Source of the DNA: Mycobacterium sp. 3519A
GTDB taxonomy: Bacteria; Actinomycetota; Actinomycetes; Mycobacteriales; Mycobacteriaceae
Length of the DNA: 64,000 nucleotides
NCBI RefSeq assembly: GCF_900240945.1
Contig: NZ_OESG01000013.1
Location: forward strand, 558,001 to 622,000
Direction of reading: 5' to 3'
The translations under genes and the position numbers were made by a program. Below are positions 62,833 to 64,000 of this stretch, in pieces; position 1 is the stretch's first letter; each line of letters opens with the position of its first letter. The notes beneath the pieces are model-generated. The model saw nothing but the letters and a program-made list of their open reading frames with translations. It made no database searches and was not told where the DNA came from.

Positions 62833-63576
62833 GTGAATTCGGCCTACCATCGGCGGGTGGCTTTCCTCACCGAGCTCGCGAACTCCGCGTCGAGGCAGCT
62901 TCAGGGCACGTCGCCCGCGTTGATCATCCCGGTGGGTTCGGTGGAACAGCACGGACCTCACCTTCCGCTGGACACCGACACGCGCATCGCCGCCGTCGTT
63001 GCCCGCTCGGTTGCCGACCGACTGTCGAGATCGGATGAATCCAACTGGGCGCTGGCGCCCGCGATCGGGTACGGGGCCAGTGGTGAGCACGAAGGCTTCC
63101 CCGGAACGGTGTCCATCGGCACGTCGGCGCTGCGGCTGCTGCTCGTCGAGTTCGGCCGGTCCGCGTCGCGATGGGCGTCGCGCCTGGTCTTCGTCAACGG
63201 CCATGGCGGCAACGTCGAGGCGCTCGCGGCCGCGGTGGCGTTGCTTCGCTACGAGGGTCGCGACGCGGGCTGGTGTTCGTGCACCGCGAAGAACGCCGAT
63301 GCACACGCGGGCCACACCGAAACGTCTGTATTGCTACATATTTCGCCGGCAGATGTGCGCATCGAAGAGCGGTTGGCCGGCAACCGGGAGCCGTTGTCGC
63401 AGTTGATGCCGCAGCTGCGCGACGGCGGTGTCGCGGCCGTCAGCGAACTGGGCGTCCTCGGTGACCCGATGACGGCCACGGCCGAGGAAGGTGAACGGAT
63501 CCTCGCCGAGATGGTGGACGCGTGTCTGCAACGCATCATCCGGTGGGCGCCGGACCGCGACGGGATGTTGACATGA
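62833..63576 (+). CDS. mftE: Mycofactocin peptidase (creatininase family)
   Basis: 247 residues from GTG 62833, which gives the family N-terminus [11 protein letters not shown] 62857 is a later alternative. Metal-binding motifs are [47 protein letters not shown] and [12 protein letters not shown]. It cleaves the modified C-terminal dipeptide from MftA. The stop overlaps mftF as ATGA. Confidence 0.95.
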   Translation: MNSAYHRRVAFLTELANSASRQLQGTSPALIIPVGSVEQHGPHLPLDTDTRIAAVVARSVADRLSRSDESNWALAPAIGYGASGEHEGFPGTVSIGTSALRLLLVEFGRSASRWASRLVFVNGHGGNVEALAAAVALLRYEGRDAGWCSCTAKNADAHAGHTETSVLLHISPADVRIEERLAGNREPLSQLMPQLRDGGVAAVSELGVLGDPMTATAEEGERILAEMVDACLQRIIRWAPDRDGMLT

Positions 63577-64000
63577 CAGGACCGCGTCTGCCCGACGGCT
63601 TCGCCGTCCAGGTCGACCGCCGGGTGAAGGTGCTCGGTGAGGGCTCTGCCCTCCTCGGCGGCTCGCCGACCCGGCTGCTGCGGCTCGCACCGGCCGCCCA
63701 GACTATGCTCAACGGCGGCAGGCTGGAGGTCCACGACGCGGTCAGCGCGCAACTCGCGCGCACTCTGCTCGACGCCACCGTCGCCCATCCCCGCCCGGCA
63801 AGCGGTCCGTCGCACCGTGATGTCACCGTGGTTATCCCCGTGCGGGACAACATAACCGGCTTGTTGCGACTGGTCGGCACACTGCGTGGCATGCGTGTGG
63901 TGGTCGTGGACGACGGCTCGGCCACGCCGGTGCAGCACAGCGACTTCGCCGACATGCACTGTGACATCCAGGTGCTGCGGCACGCCCGCAGCAAGGGCCC
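63573..64000 (+). CDS. mftF: Mycofactocin glycosyltransferase (5' part; continues past the window)
   Basis: About 142 residues are visible. The N-terminal domain ([35 protein letters not shown]) is followed by a GT-A start with [11 protein letters not shown] and VVVVDDGS, whose Asp residues bind the sugar nucleotide and metal. MftF adds glucose units to the cofactor. Confidence 0.94.
   Translation, partial: MTGPRLPDGFAVQVDRRVKVLGEGSALLGGSPTRLLRLAPAAQTMLNGGRLEVHDAVSAQLARTLLDATVAHPRPASGPSHRDVTVVIPVRDNITGLLRLVGTLRGMRVVVVDDGSATPVQHSDFADMHCDIQVLRHARSKG

Overview
The window is GC-rich chromosomal DNA from a mycobacterium, most likely a rapid-growing Mycolicibacterium. Three things point this way: the gene order follows the M. 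tuberculosis Rv0649-Rv0696 block (ROK kinase, rplJ-rplL, mkl, rpoB-rpoC, end/nfo, fadE8, echA4, echA5, rpsL-rpsG-fusA-tuf, mycofactocin cluster); many genes start with GTG joined to the preceding stop as GTGA; and many promoters look leaderless, with a TANNNT box 6-8 bases before the start codon. Names by synteny come from memory of that genome, not from a search.

Layout. 1-4433: the end of a FabD2-like gene, a ROK sugar kinase, a polytopic membrane protein, and a convergent, tightly coupled three-gene operon of membrane-anchored proteins of unknown function. 4434-10116: the L10/L7-L12 operon with a structured leader, the Mce ATPase gene mkl, then a molybdopterin oxidoreductase and an SDR packed directly behind it. 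10120-15425: a PknK-type kinase divergent from a secreted alpha/beta hydrolase. 15426-24413: rpoB-rpoC with a strong terminator, then a Ca2+/cation antiporter. 24417-27904: a TetR-controlled group (NmrA-like protein, MDR oxidoreductase, thioesterase, TetR) with the same 12-base operator at two promoters. 27943-36626: endonuclease IV, a PAP2-type membrane protein, fadE8, echA4, a PaaX-like regulator, echA5, two DUF3060 proteins, two DUF3558-like lipoproteins and a TetR.

36622-41292: a chain of 32-base repeats carrying ATGA-linked mini-ORFs, then the streptomycin operon rpsL-rpsG-fusA-tuf. 41293-45246: a long AT-richer upstream region, two secreted Asn/Gly/Thr-rich repeat proteins (the least familiar genes here) and a cutinase. 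45117-56157: an MFS exporter, a SHOCT protein and an arginine/ornithine region (arcD-like, arcA, USP, rocE, rocD, a guanidino-group hydrolase, Lrp/AsnC) with a mycofactocin-type SDR preceded by a KstR-like box. 56213-59195: a ferredoxin reductase, and an ECF sigma factor coupled to a VOC protein. 59238-64000: mftR divergent from mftA-mftB-mftC-mftD-mftE-mftF; mftF runs off the end.

Functionally the window holds core transcription and translation genes interleaved with lipid or sterol oxidation genes, an arginine-to-citrulline/ornithine/glutamate-semialdehyde module, and the biosynthetic genes for the redox cofactor mycofactocin together with a likely client dehydrogenase. The best candidates for undescribed biology are the repeat-protein pair at 41723-44166, the ATGA-linked 32-base repeats at 36622-36713 and the three-gene operon at 2624-4433.
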